From NCBI RefSeq assembly GCF_000745185.1, contig NZ_JQNJ01000001.1:3764501-3828500 (forward strand): a stretch of DNA of 64,000 bases, read 5' to 3'. The DNA comes from Muricauda sp. MAR_2010_75 (lineage in GTDB: Bacteria > Bacteroidota > Bacteroidia > Flavobacteriales > Flavobacteriaceae). Within the stretch, counting starts at the first letter, position 1, and every line of letters begins with the position of its first letter. Below are positions 50,735 to 59,924 of the stretch, piece after piece. Both the position numbers and the translations under genes were made by a program. Below the pieces are notes generated by a model that saw only the letters and a list, made by a program, of their open reading frames with translations, searched no databases and was not told where the DNA came from.

Positions 50735-51400
50735 TCACCATTCTATGGATATTCTCCCCATTTTGGATAGTAAACTGTTAGTTTTGCTGAAATGCTGGTT
50801 GCCAAACCACAGTCCCCTATTGGCACTTAAGGGTGAAGGATGGCCGGAAGTAAGTATATGGTGCTTGCTCTTGTCTATTAAAGCTGATTTCTTTTTGGCA
50901 AATCCACCCCACAGCAAGAAAACAACACCATCCAATTGACCGGAAACCGTTTTGATCACCGCATCCGTGAACTGTTCCCACCCTTTATTCTGGTGGCTTC
51001 CCGCATTATGGGCCCTTACCGTTAATGTGGCGTTGAGCAACAAAACCCCTTGATCGGCCCATCGTTCCAAATTACCGCTCTTGGGATAGGGTTTTTGCAC
51101 ATCCACTTTAATTTCCTTGAAAATATTCACCAACGAAGGTGGGTGCGGAATCCCATCCTTTACCGAAAAACACAGTCCATTGGCTTGATTGGGCCCGTGG
51201 TAGGGGTCTTGACCAATGATCACAACCTTTGTTTCCCGAAATGGGCAATGGTCAAAGGCCGCAAAAATATCCTTGCCCTTGGGGTAACAGGTGTGCTTTT
51301 GATACTCTTGTCGCACAAAGTCACTCAATTGCTGAAAATAGGGCTTCTCGAATTCGGGTTGTAAATGTGCTTTCCAAATTGGCTCAATGGAAACATCCAT
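50735..51400 (-). CDS. ung: uracil-DNA glycosylase, family 1
   Basis: 221 residues. Catalytic water-activating loop GQDPYHGPNQANGLCFSV with Asp, PPSLVNIFKEI, LLLNATLTVRAH, and the DNA-intercalating HPSPLSANRG. It removes uracil from DNA in base excision repair, in the cytoplasm. Full length for the family. A 34-residue membrane ORF lies immediately upstream (7 bases), perhaps sharing transcription. Confidence 0.95.
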   Translation of the reverse strand: MDVSIEPIWKAHLQPEFEKPYFQQLSDFVRQEYQKHTCYPKGKDIFAAFDHCPFRETKVVIIGQDPYHGPNQANGLCFSVKDGIPHPPSLVNIFKEIKVDVQKPYPKSGNLERWADQGVLLLNATLTVRAHNAGSHQNKGWEQFTDAVIKTVSGQLDGVVFLLWGGFAKKKSALIDKSKHHILTSGHPSPLSANRGLWFGNQHFSKTNSLLSKMGRISIEW

Positions 51401-51407
51401 ACGCAGC

Positions 51408-51512
51408 TTACTTCTTTTTGGTCAATTTATAAATTAGATACCCAATGCCCGCAACAAAATGAAGCAGGATAATTCCCGCAATGACATATACTAGGGTGTG
51501 GTCATTTTGCAT
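51408..51512 (-). CDS. 34-residue single-pass membrane peptide
   Basis: A short frame, MQNDHTLVYVIAGIILLHFV, then AGIGYLIYKLTKKK: one membrane helix with a Lys-rich C-terminus, likely N-out. It ends 7 bases before the uracil-DNA glycosylase start on the same strand. Charge bias and position support it, but it is short and no family is recognised. Confidence 0.5.
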   Translation of the reverse strand: MQNDHTLVYVIAGIILLHFVAGIGYLIYKLTKKK

Positions 51513-51632
51513 ACTTTGGGACAAAAATGAGGTTAGACTTCAAATTTAGGAATTGAATGGATTAAATCGGCATAACTCACATCAAAAAGCAGCTTCCCGT
51601 ACCCATTCAAAATTATATCTTTGCGCTGCTAG

Positions 51633-53813
51633 ATGAAGCAAATGCAAAAGATTCACCCTAAAACTCTTCAGGATTTAGAATTTCCAACGGTACTACAGCA
51701 GGTTTCAACCCGTTGCAACACCGAATTGGGCAAGGAAATGGCATTGACCATAACTCCCATTGCAGACAAGGATATTTTGTTGGAGATCTTGGGGCAGACC
51801 TCGGAGTATTTGGCATCCTACTCCAATGACAACCGTATTCCCAACCACGGATTCGACAATATCAATGCCGAACTGTCCCTGCTAAAGATTGAAAACAGCA
51901 CTTTGGAAGTTTCTGGGTTTAGAAAGATTGGAGGTATTTGTAAAACCGTGGCCATCCACCAGAAATTCCTGAAAAAATTCAAGGAATACTATCCATTACT
52001 GCATAAAAAAGTGGATGCACTGGATGCCAACAGCGAAATTCCGGAGGCCATTGATCATGTCATTGATAAATTTGGCGAAATCAAGGATTCCGCTTCCAAC
52101 GATTTAAAACACATTCGCTCCCAAATCAATGAGGTAATGGGTAAAATCAACCAAAGTTTCTCCTCAGCCTTAACTCGGTATCAATCCTCCGACTTTTTGG
52201 ACGATATCCGGGAATCTGTTGTGGAAAACCGAAGGGTTTTGGCGGTAAAGGCTATGCACCGCCGTAAAGTGAAAGGCACGGTAATGGGCAGCTCCAAGAC
52301 CGGAAGTATTGTCTATATTATTCCCGATACTACGGTGGGCTATACCCGTGAGCTCAACAATTTGGAGTTTGATGAAAAAGAGGAAATCCAACGTATTCTC
52401 AATCAGCTTACCGATACGATTCGCCCTTTTGCCGCATTGCTCAGGGAATACCAATCGTATCTGACCGATATCGACATTACTGCGGCCAAGGCCAAATATG
52501 GTTCGGAGATGAATGCGTTGTTACCGGAAATCAGTGAGGAGCGAGAATTATCTCTACGGGATGCTTACCATCCTCTCCTTTATTTGACCAACAAGCGTAA
52601 GAACCAAAAAACGTGGCCGCAGACCATCCAACTACATAAAGACAACCGAATCATCGTCATTTCGGGGCCTAATGCGGGTGGTAAGAGTATCACGCTAAAG
52701 ACCATTGGGCTGCTGCAGGTGATGCTCCAAAGCGGTATGTTGATTCCAGTTCATGAACGCAGTACCGTTTGTCTTTTTGATAAAATATTGACTGATATTG
52801 GTGACAATCAATCCATTGAAAATCATTTAAGTACATATAGTTACCGTTTAAAGAACATGAATCAGTTCTTAAAACGGTGTAACGACAAAACCCTGTTCCT
52901 TATTGATGAATTTGGCACGGGTAGTGACCCCGAATTGGGCGGTGCTTTAGCCGAGGCCTTCTTGGAAATCTTCTATGAACGAGAAGCATACGGCGTTATC
53001 ACTACCCACTACGCCAACCTCAAAGCTTTGGCTGACGAACTGCCCCATGCCACCAATGCCAATATGCGCTTCAATTCCCAAACCTTGGAACCCACCTTTC
53101 AATTGGTGTTGGGCGAAGCGGGAAGTTCGTTTACGTTTGAAGTGGCCCAAAAGAACGGCATCCCCTACTCGTTGATCAACAAGGCCAAGAAAAAAATAGA
53201 ACGTGGTAAGGTTCGGTTTGATGCTACCATTGCCAAATTGCAGAAAGAGCGCAATAAAATGGTCCAAACGGGTTCCAAATTAAAGGAAGAAGAATCCAAA
53301 GCCCGAGAAGAAGCCGATAAGCTAGAACAACTGAATTCCAAGATCAAGTCCAAACTGGAGAGCTATCAAGAGTTGTACGATCACAACCAACGGATGATCC
53401 AATTGGGCAATAAAGTGAACAAGGCTGCGGAGCAATACTTCATCAACAACAAAAAACGCCCCCTGATTTCTGAACTGCTCCGCATTGTGGAAACGGAAAA
53501 CAGCAAACGTAAAAAAACCACTGCACGCAAGGCGAAAGAAAAGCAAAAACAGCAACAACAAGTCGCCCAAGAACTGGAACAGAAAATGGTGAAAGTTCGA
53601 GAAGAAAAAAAGGTTGAAAAGAAAAAGGCCATCCAAAAAGAGAAAAACAAACCCAGACCCGTCTTTAAAATTGGGGACCGCGTCCGGCTCATGGACGGAA
53701 AGGCAGTGGGCAGCATCGATACTTTGGAAAAAGGAAAGGCTGTGGTAAATTACGGGATGTTCACGACCAATGTAAGCGTAGATCAATTGGAGTTGGTGGA
53801 GGCTAAAAAATAA
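51633..53813 (+). CDS. MutS2-like ATPase lacking the Smr domain
   Basis: 726 residues. MutS lever and clamp helices come first, then the ABC ATPase: Walker A SGPNAGGKSITLK (about 350), Walker B FLIDEFGTGSDP, and H-loop TTHYANLKAL. A long charged coiled coil follows (540-680, lysine/glutamate-rich), and a short beta end (FKIGDRVRLMDGKAVGSI). The C-terminal Smr nuclease domain of classic MutS2 is absent, as I recall for many bacteroidete homologues. Likely acts on ribosomes or DNA junctions; the start could also be Met4. Confidence 0.9.
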   Translation: MKQMQKIHPKTLQDLEFPTVLQQVSTRCNTELGKEMALTITPIADKDILLEILGQTSEYLASYSNDNRIPNHGFDNINAELSLLKIENSTLEVSGFRKIGGICKTVAIHQKFLKKFKEYYPLLHKKVDALDANSEIPEAIDHVIDKFGEIKDSASNDLKHIRSQINEVMGKINQSFSSALTRYQSSDFLDDIRESVVENRRVLAVKAMHRRKVKGTVMGSSKTGSIVYIIPDTTVGYTRELNNLEFDEKEEIQRILNQLTDTIRPFAALLREYQSYLTDIDITAAKAKYGSEMNALLPEISEERELSLRDAYHPLLYLTNKRKNQKTWPQTIQLHKDNRIIVISGPNAGGKSITLKTIGLLQVMLQSGMLIPVHERSTVCLFDKILTDIGDNQSIENHLSTYSYRLKNMNQFLKRCNDKTLFLIDEFGTGSDPELGGALAEAFLEIFYEREAYGVITTHYANLKALADELPHATNANMRFNSQTLEPTFQLVLGEAGSSFTFEVAQKNGIPYSLINKAKKKIERGKVRFDATIAKLQKERNKMVQTGSKLKEEESKAREEADKLEQLNSKIKSKLESYQELYDHNQRMIQLGNKVNKAAEQYFINNKKRPLISELLRIVETENSKRKKTTARKAKEKQKQQQQVAQELEQKMVKVREEKKVEKKKAIQKEKNKPRPVFKIGDRVRLMDGKAVGSIDTLEKGKAVVNYGMFTTNVSVDQLELVEAKK

Positions 53814-54037
53814 AACTTCTAAGTCGTTCTTATATACCTGATCTAAATAAAATTAACACAGCCCCCTAAATTTTCCCAAAAAAAAATGATCAAAATGATG
53901 CGTGATTTACAAGTTGACCACATTTTTTCATCTCCTTCGGCATAGATTCTTTGTCCTCTAGCGAAAACCAATCAATTCTCATCCGTATTTCTGCTATCTT
54001 GTAGGCACCATTCTAATTTAAGACAAGCTTTACAGAC

Positions 54038-55495
54038 ATGAATCAAAAATCCAACCCCTCAAGCAGAAGAAACTTTATAAAAAACACAGCAATCGCCTCA
54101 GGCATTTTTATTGTTCCACGCCATGTTTTGGGTGGCCCCGGTTATTTAGCACCCAGTGACCGCCTACATCTAGCGGCCATCGGTTCTGGTGGCAAAGGCA
54201 CCAGCGATATTACCAATGCCTCTGTAAATGGACGTGAGCGGGTGGTAGCCCTTTGTGATGTTGACTTTTCAGGGTCTGCTAAAAGTACAGTGGAGAAATT
54301 TCCAAAAGCAGAGTTGTTCAATGATTATCGTGAGATGCTGGATAAGGTCAAAGGCATTGATGCCGTGACCATCAGTACCCCAGACCATGTGCACGGACCC
54401 GCGGCGGCCTATGCCATGGAACGTGGTAAACATGTGTATGTGCAAAAGCCATTGACGCATAACATTCGTGAAGCACGAATCTTGACCCAAATGGCTCGGG
54501 ACAAACAGGTCGTGACCCAAATGGGGAATCAAGGTGGGTCTAATCCATTATTGGGTCTCGTGCAAAAATGGGTCGACTCTGGGGCTTTGGGAAGAATCAC
54601 CAAGGTAGAGATTTGGACCAATCGCCCTGTATGGCCGCAAGGATACGCAATGCCAGAACCCGACCCAGCAAGCAAACCAGCAGATTTAAACTGGGATTTA
54701 TGGTTGGGGCCGGCCCCTGAAAGTCCCTATATTCCAAACCTTCATCCGTTCAATTGGCGAGGTTGGTGGGATTACGGAACAGGCGCTTTGGGGGATGTAG
54801 GCTGCCACTTGATTGACATCCCGTACAGGACCTTAAACCTGAAATATCCAACGGCTGCAGAATGTAGTGTGGGAACCGTGTTTTCCCAAATGTGGAACCC
54901 GGATTACCATCCTGAAGGTTGTCCTGCCACCTCATTCATCACCCTGAATTACGAAGCCACGGACAAGACCGCTGCTCCGTTGACCATGACCTGGAGCGAT
55001 GGAGGCATCCGTCCCTCACACCCTGAGATTATTCCTGCGGATAGCGATATTGGCGGACCCGGAAGTTACAACGGGGTGTTGATTCATGGGGAACATGGTA
55101 TTATTTCCACCAACATCAATGATAGTTCGCCACTCACACCAAAATTGTATATGAACAATGGGGTAACTGAATTCGGTCCCGAAGTAGAGGATATGCCCGA
55201 ACCGGAATATGGTCACCAGCGCAAATGGGTGGATGCCTGTAAAGCAGGTTTTGGTAGCCCGGAACATCTAGAGCTTACCTCCTCTTTTGATTATGCCGGC
55301 CCCATGACGGAAACCGTATTGATGGGTAATTTGGCCATTCGAAGCTATATGTTGCGAAGGGAAAATGCCGAAGGCAACATGGAATTCTATGGCCGCAAAA
55401 AACTGTTGTGGGATGGGGAAAATATGAAAATCACCAATTTTGAGGATGCCAACCAATTTGTCACCCGAACTTACCGCGAGGGATGGAAAATGTAG
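54038..55495 (+). CDS. exported Gfo/Idh/MocA-family oxidoreductase
   Basis: 485 residues. Twin-arginine leader SSRRNFIKNTAIASGIFIV, then a Rossmann fold (LAAIGSGGKGTSDITNAS, VVALCDVDFSGSAK), the EKP-like motif VYVQKPLTHNIREAR, and the C-terminal alpha/beta domain (GALGDVGCHLIDIPYRTL). Uses NAD(P) to oxidise or reduce sugar-related compounds; the Tat leader places it in the periplasm with bound cofactor. Ends at a strong terminator. Confidence 0.92.
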   Translation: MNQKSNPSSRRNFIKNTAIASGIFIVPRHVLGGPGYLAPSDRLHLAAIGSGGKGTSDITNASVNGRERVVALCDVDFSGSAKSTVEKFPKAELFNDYREMLDKVKGIDAVTISTPDHVHGPAAAYAMERGKHVYVQKPLTHNIREARILTQMARDKQVVTQMGNQGGSNPLLGLVQKWVDSGALGRITKVEIWTNRPVWPQGYAMPEPDPASKPADLNWDLWLGPAPESPYIPNLHPFNWRGWWDYGTGALGDVGCHLIDIPYRTLNLKYPTAAECSVGTVFSQMWNPDYHPEGCPATSFITLNYEATDKTAAPLTMTWSDGGIRPSHPEIIPADSDIGGPGSYNGVLIHGEHGIISTNINDSSPLTPKLYMNNGVTEFGPEVEDMPEPEYGHQRKWVDACKAGFGSPEHLELTSSFDYAGPMTETVLMGNLAIRSYMLRRENAEGNMEFYGRKKLLWDGENMKITNFEDANQFVTRTYREGWKM

Positions 55496-55522
55496 CTAAA
55501 TCAAATTACACAACATAAAATT

Positions 55523-55548
55523 AAAAGCCGCTTCCAGCGGCTTTTTTT
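55523..55548 (+). terminator. rho-independent terminator after the Gfo/Idh/MocA gene
   Basis: The stem AAAGCCGC / GCGGCTTT with loop TTCCA is followed by seven T on the plus strand. Confidence 0.9.
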
Positions 55549-55689
55549 GTCAATTTTCCAAATCTAAAAAGTTGACCCACCTTGGTAATTACAGCAATAA
55601 TCCTTTGAAATACAAAAAAAATCCTTGAACTTATCATCATTTGATAACACGGGCAACCTATTTATGCGCCGATTAAATCAAAGATTTAC

Positions 55690-56907
55690 ATGAATCAATT
55701 TCTACACGAATGGGGCAAGGCGGCTTATACCAGTTTAGGATTCTTTTGGATGGCCCTATGGGCCTTTGCCCTAGGCTATTTAATAAGCTCCATGATCCAA
55801 GTTTTCATTACTGAAAAAAGAATGCAGCGTGTGATGGGAGACAAAGGGGCAAAAAGCATTTTGCTGGGTACTTTTTTTGGTTTTATAAGCAGTTCCTGTA
55901 GTTTTTCGGCACTTGCCACCTCAAAATCACTGTTTAAAAAGGGAGCCAGTTTTGTTTCCTCCATTGCATTTTTATTGGCATCCACCAATCTGGTCATTGA
56001 ACTTGGGATCATCATTTCCATCTTTTTGGGATGGCAGTTTGTGGTTGGGGAATATGTGGGCGGAGTTTTGCTTATTCTATCCAGTTGGGTACTCATCCGA
56101 ATCATCAATCCAAAGAAATTGATCCAAAGTGCAAAAAAGCGTCTTGACGCATCGGGTAAAGAACATTCGGACGAGACCTCCTTCACTGAAAAGATAAGCT
56201 CACATGAAAATTGGGCCAAAGTGGGCAAACAGTATGGCATGGAGTGGAAAATGGTCTGGAAAGATGTTACCGTAGGGTTTACCATTGCGGGCATTGTTGC
56301 CGCTTTTGTCCCCGATTCCTTTTTTCAAACCCTATTCATCAATACGGGTCAAGGCCAACAATCGTTCGGATTTTTCACCCTGCTGGAACATGTTGTAGTT
56401 GGTCCAGTAGCTGCATTTTTAACGTTTATTGGATCAATGGGGAATATTCCCCTAGCAGCTTTACTTTACGGCAAAGGCGTAAGTTTTGCTGGAGTTATGG
56501 CATTTATTTTCAGTGATTTAGTGGTGTTTCCCGTATTGCGAATCAATGCCAAATACTACGGTTGGAAAATGTCCCTTTTTATCCTTTTCTTGTTGTTTAC
56601 TTCATTGGTGGCCGCATCCCTTTTGTTGCATTATGGTTTTGATTTCTTCAACCTGATCCCACAGGGAACGGACAAGGGAATCACAGAAAAAGAGCACTTT
56701 TCCACCAACTATACTTTTTTCCTGAATTTGGCTTTTATGCTCCTATCTGGGCTGATGCTGTACTTCGGCTTTTTTAAATGGAAAAATGTAAAGCACCATA
56801 AAGAAATGGCACCCAAAAGCCCACTGTTGGAAAAAACATTGAAATGGATAGCCATCGTTTGCTATCTATGGCTTGCTGTTGGAATGATTTTAAAGTTTAC
56901 GATTTAA
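55690..56907 (+). CDS. permease of the SO_0444/ArsP type (DUF318)
   Basis: 405 residues with about ten membrane helices. Conserved SSSCSFSALATSKSLFKKGAS (helix pair with Cys) and the second-half mirror FLTFIGSMGNIPLAALLYGKG match the DUF318 permease family. Members export copper, zinc or arsenic-type compounds. A central cytoplasmic loop of about 55 residues separates the halves. No metal-responsive regulator is adjacent. The following 234-base gap holds inverted pairs GGATAATCC (57009-57017) / GGATTATCC (57073-57081) but no gene. Confidence 0.88.
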   Translation: MNQFLHEWGKAAYTSLGFFWMALWAFALGYLISSMIQVFITEKRMQRVMGDKGAKSILLGTFFGFISSSCSFSALATSKSLFKKGASFVSSIAFLLASTNLVIELGIIISIFLGWQFVVGEYVGGVLLILSSWVLIRIINPKKLIQSAKKRLDASGKEHSDETSFTEKISSHENWAKVGKQYGMEWKMVWKDVTVGFTIAGIVAAFVPDSFFQTLFINTGQGQQSFGFFTLLEHVVVGPVAAFLTFIGSMGNIPLAALLYGKGVSFAGVMAFIFSDLVVFPVLRINAKYYGWKMSLFILFLLFTSLVAASLLLHYGFDFFNLIPQGTDKGITEKEHFSTNYTFFLNLAFMLLSGLMLYFGFFKWKNVKHHKEMAPKSPLLEKTLKWIAIVCYLWLAVGMILKFTI

Positions 56908-57141
56908 AGACGGAAGAGTGAAAAGGGCATCTGATTTTAAAAAAACAATTTAAATTTCACTAAAGTCATCCCCTATATTAAACCATCTTACCTTTTGTTG
57001 ATAATTCAGGATAATCCTAACACATAACGCATTGATTGTTAGGGAAATTAATGCGAAATTAGTCCGTGACATGGATTATCCCGATTTTGGGTCGATTCTA
57101 CTCAAAAATTAACTAAAAACAAACCTTTTCATTCTGCAAAC

Positions 57142-58998
57142 ATGAAAACCATTAAACCTGTATCGTTCTTACTGATTTCATTGGTAAGCCTTTCCCTGTA
57201 TTCACAAGGAAACTATCAGAATTTTAAAACATCTGTCTACACCAGAGCTTATGAGGTCCAAAAAATGGAAAACCCCCATTGGTTGGATTCCACTTGGCAG
57301 GTCATCTCGTCCCAATTGAAAGTGGATAAGATTTACTTGGAAACCCATCGCGACTTGCTCATTGTAGATAGCAAGATTTTAAAGAAAGCCACTAAGTTTT
57401 TTGAAAAACAGGGCATTGAAGTTGTGGGCGGTATAACCTATACCATTGATGAGAGCAACCAATTTGAAACCTTTTGCTATACCAATCCAGAACACCGTAA
57501 GAAAGCCCAAGAAATCATAGAGCACTCCGCAGCCCACTTTGATGAAGTCATTTTGGACGATTTTTTCTTTACCAGTTGTAAATGTAGTCTTTGCGTTGAG
57601 GCCAAAGGAGACCGAAGCTGGGATGAATATCGATTGGAATTAATGACTGAAGCAGCCAAAAATGTCATTCTGGGTCCAGCAAAAGCGGTGAATCCAGATG
57701 TGAAAATCATCATTAAATATCCAAATTGGTATGACCATTTCCATGAGCTTGGTTTCAACTTGGAAACCGAACCCAAACTCTTTGATGGGCTCTACACGGG
57801 AACAGAAACCCGGGACGCTGTCAGAAGCAATCAACACCTTCAACCTTATTTAGGCTACCTTATATTCCGATATTTCAACAATCTAAAGCCGGGTAAGAAC
57901 GGTGGTGGTTGGGTAGACACTGGCGGTATGCGCTTTTATGATCGGTATGCCGAGCAACTATGGCTCACGATCTTGGCCAAGGCCCCTGAAATGACGCTGT
58001 TTGATTACAGACAATTGCTCATCCCATTACGTGAAGATTGGATTCCCGAATGGAAAGACGAACAGGTCAGTTTTGACTACAATGGCTTTTTGCCCCTCAA
58101 ATCCAATGAGACCATGGCCAAAACAGCATTTCATTCCTTGAAGACCATCGATAAAATTGCGGGAAAATTGGGAACTCCGTATGGCATAAAAAGTTATAAA
58201 CCCTTCCATTCCAACGGGGAGGACTTTCTCCAAAACTATTTGGGTATGATTGGCATTCCTATGGACTTGGTTTCTGAATTTCCTTTTGAGGACGAAATGA
58301 TCATCCTCACGGAGCAGGCTCAAAAGGATGAAACCATTGTGGAGAAAATCGAACAACGCTTATTGAGTGGCAAAGATGTTATTATAACTTCAGGTTTATT
58401 GAAAGCTTTGCAGGACCGTGGTATTCGTAAAATTGTAGACCTTGAATACACCGACCGAAAGGCCATTATCACAGATTATCTCCTGCGCAGAGATATTGTT
58501 AAAGGCGAAACACCGATTACCATTCCCCAAATTGAATATTTCACCAATGATTCTTGGGAAATGATTTCCGGGATGGATGATGGTCTGGGTTGGCCCCTTT
58601 TGCATCAGGGGAAATATGCCGATGCCACCTTGTATGTTTTGACAATCCCCGAAAACTTTTCTGATTTCTACAATTACCCAGAAGAGGTATTGAACCAGAT
58701 TAGGGAACTGGTCAATAGTTCATTTGATTTAACCATAAACGGACCTTCCAAAGTTTCCCTCTTTTTGTACAACAACGACACCTTTGTAGTGGAATCCTTT
58801 AATGACAATCCGGTTGAAATTGAAGTGGTGATGACCGAAAAAGTGAAGTCCATCACAAATATTTCCACGGGAGAAAAGCTAAAAATGGAAGTAATCCCAG
58901 AAGTGAAATTCTGGGGAAGGGTTTTTGCTCCAGAAAAATATAGCTATACGGTGCAATTGCCCACGCATTCGTTTAAAGGGTTTAAAATCACCAAATAA
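57142..58998 (+). CDS. secreted protein with TIM-barrel glycosidase-like fold, family unclear
   Basis: 618 residues with a signal peptide (MKTIKPVSFLLISLVSLSLY). The first half looks like a TIM barrel: KIYLETHRDLLIVDSKILK, GIEVVGGITYTID, FDEVILDDFFFTSCKCSLC with a DD pair at a strand end (catalytic-acid-like), KIIIKYPNWYDHFHELGF, LFDGLYTGTETRD. The second half has mixed domains, one resembling glutamine-amidotransferase-like trimerisation (DMVSEF-type, DLVSEFPFEDEMIILTE), then a beta end. It suggests a glycoside hydrolase of unknown family, followed by the DUF6090 gene. Confidence 0.6.
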   Translation: MKTIKPVSFLLISLVSLSLYSQGNYQNFKTSVYTRAYEVQKMENPHWLDSTWQVISSQLKVDKIYLETHRDLLIVDSKILKKATKFFEKQGIEVVGGITYTIDESNQFETFCYTNPEHRKKAQEIIEHSAAHFDEVILDDFFFTSCKCSLCVEAKGDRSWDEYRLELMTEAAKNVILGPAKAVNPDVKIIIKYPNWYDHFHELGFNLETEPKLFDGLYTGTETRDAVRSNQHLQPYLGYLIFRYFNNLKPGKNGGGWVDTGGMRFYDRYAEQLWLTILAKAPEMTLFDYRQLLIPLREDWIPEWKDEQVSFDYNGFLPLKSNETMAKTAFHSLKTIDKIAGKLGTPYGIKSYKPFHSNGEDFLQNYLGMIGIPMDLVSEFPFEDEMIILTEQAQKDETIVEKIEQRLLSGKDVIITSGLLKALQDRGIRKIVDLEYTDRKAIITDYLLRRDIVKGETPITIPQIEYFTNDSWEMISGMDDGLGWPLLHQGKYADATLYVLTIPENFSDFYNYPEEVLNQIRELVNSSFDLTINGPSKVSLFLYNNDTFVVESFNDNPVEIEVVMTEKVKSITNISTGEKLKMEVIPEVKFWGRVFAPEKYSYTVQLPTHSFKGFKITK

Positions 58999-59036
58999 TT
59001 CAATGGAAAAGTGCTCGGGCAATAACGGTAACCAAC

Positions 59037-59831
59037 ATGCTTAAATTCTTTAGAAAAATACGGCAAGGGTTAATATCCAATACTGCTACCAATGGAGAAT
59101 CAAACAGGTTCAGTAAATACTTGCTCTATGCCATTGGGGAGATTGTACTGGTGGTTATTGGTATTCTAATTGCACTTCAAATCAATACCTGGAATGAAGC
59201 AAGAAAATCTAAAGAATTGGAGCTGAATGTACTTGCCGAAATATCTCAAAATCTTGGCGAGGATATCATTTCACTGGAAAATGATGTGAACTTAAATGAA
59301 GGAGCCATTAAAAATGTGCAAGCTATTAAAAATGCTTTGGCTTTGAACCAACCTATGACCGATAGCTTGCAAAGACGGTTTGGTTTAATCACCTTCAACG
59401 CCACCTATACCTTAAAATGGAGCGGGTATAAAAATCTTTCCAATATTGGATTTCACATTTTAACCCAAGATACCATTCGGGAATCCATCACCAATTTATA
59501 TGAAACCCACTATTCCTTCATAAAAGAACGTGAGGCGGGGGCCAAAAAGATAACCTACGAATATGTGGCTCCGCGTTACCTTGAATATTTCAAGGAAATA
59601 AAGATTGGCGAAAGTGTTGGAGGGTCAATTCAACCCAAAATCTATGTTCCCGAAAATTTTGAGACCCTAGAGAATGACCTTGAGTTTAGGCGTCTTTTGG
59701 ATTACACCAAACAAATCAAATATGACAACTTATATGACCTGCAATTGACGCTGAAACAAATTAGAGACACCAAAAAAATGATAGATACGTATCTCAGGGA
59801 TAATGATTTTGAAACACATCTGAACAACTGA
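59037..59831 (+). CDS. DUF6090 membrane protein
   Basis: 264 residues. The N-terminal signature MLKFFRKIRQGLISN is followed by a conserved single membrane helix (YAIGEIVLVVIGILIALQINTWNE), then a periplasmic helical domain of about 200 residues. This is the hallmark of DUF6090, frequent in flavobacteria and often present in several copies. Function unknown. Lies 38 bases after the glycosidase-like gene, same strand. Confidence 0.88.
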   Translation: MLKFFRKIRQGLISNTATNGESNRFSKYLLYAIGEIVLVVIGILIALQINTWNEARKSKELELNVLAEISQNLGEDIISLENDVNLNEGAIKNVQAIKNALALNQPMTDSLQRRFGLITFNATYTLKWSGYKNLSNIGFHILTQDTIRESITNLYETHYSFIKEREAGAKKITYEYVAPRYLEYFKEIKIGESVGGSIQPKIYVPENFETLENDLEFRRLLDYTKQIKYDNLYDLQLTLKQIRDTKKMIDTYLRDNDFETHLNN

Positions 59832-59924
59832 AGAGCATTTATAACCACTAAAGGTTTTAGTCCTAAAACAACAGCCGGCATCAAGTTGAATCCACAACCT
59901 GAGCGGCCGACTGTTTTTCAAATC

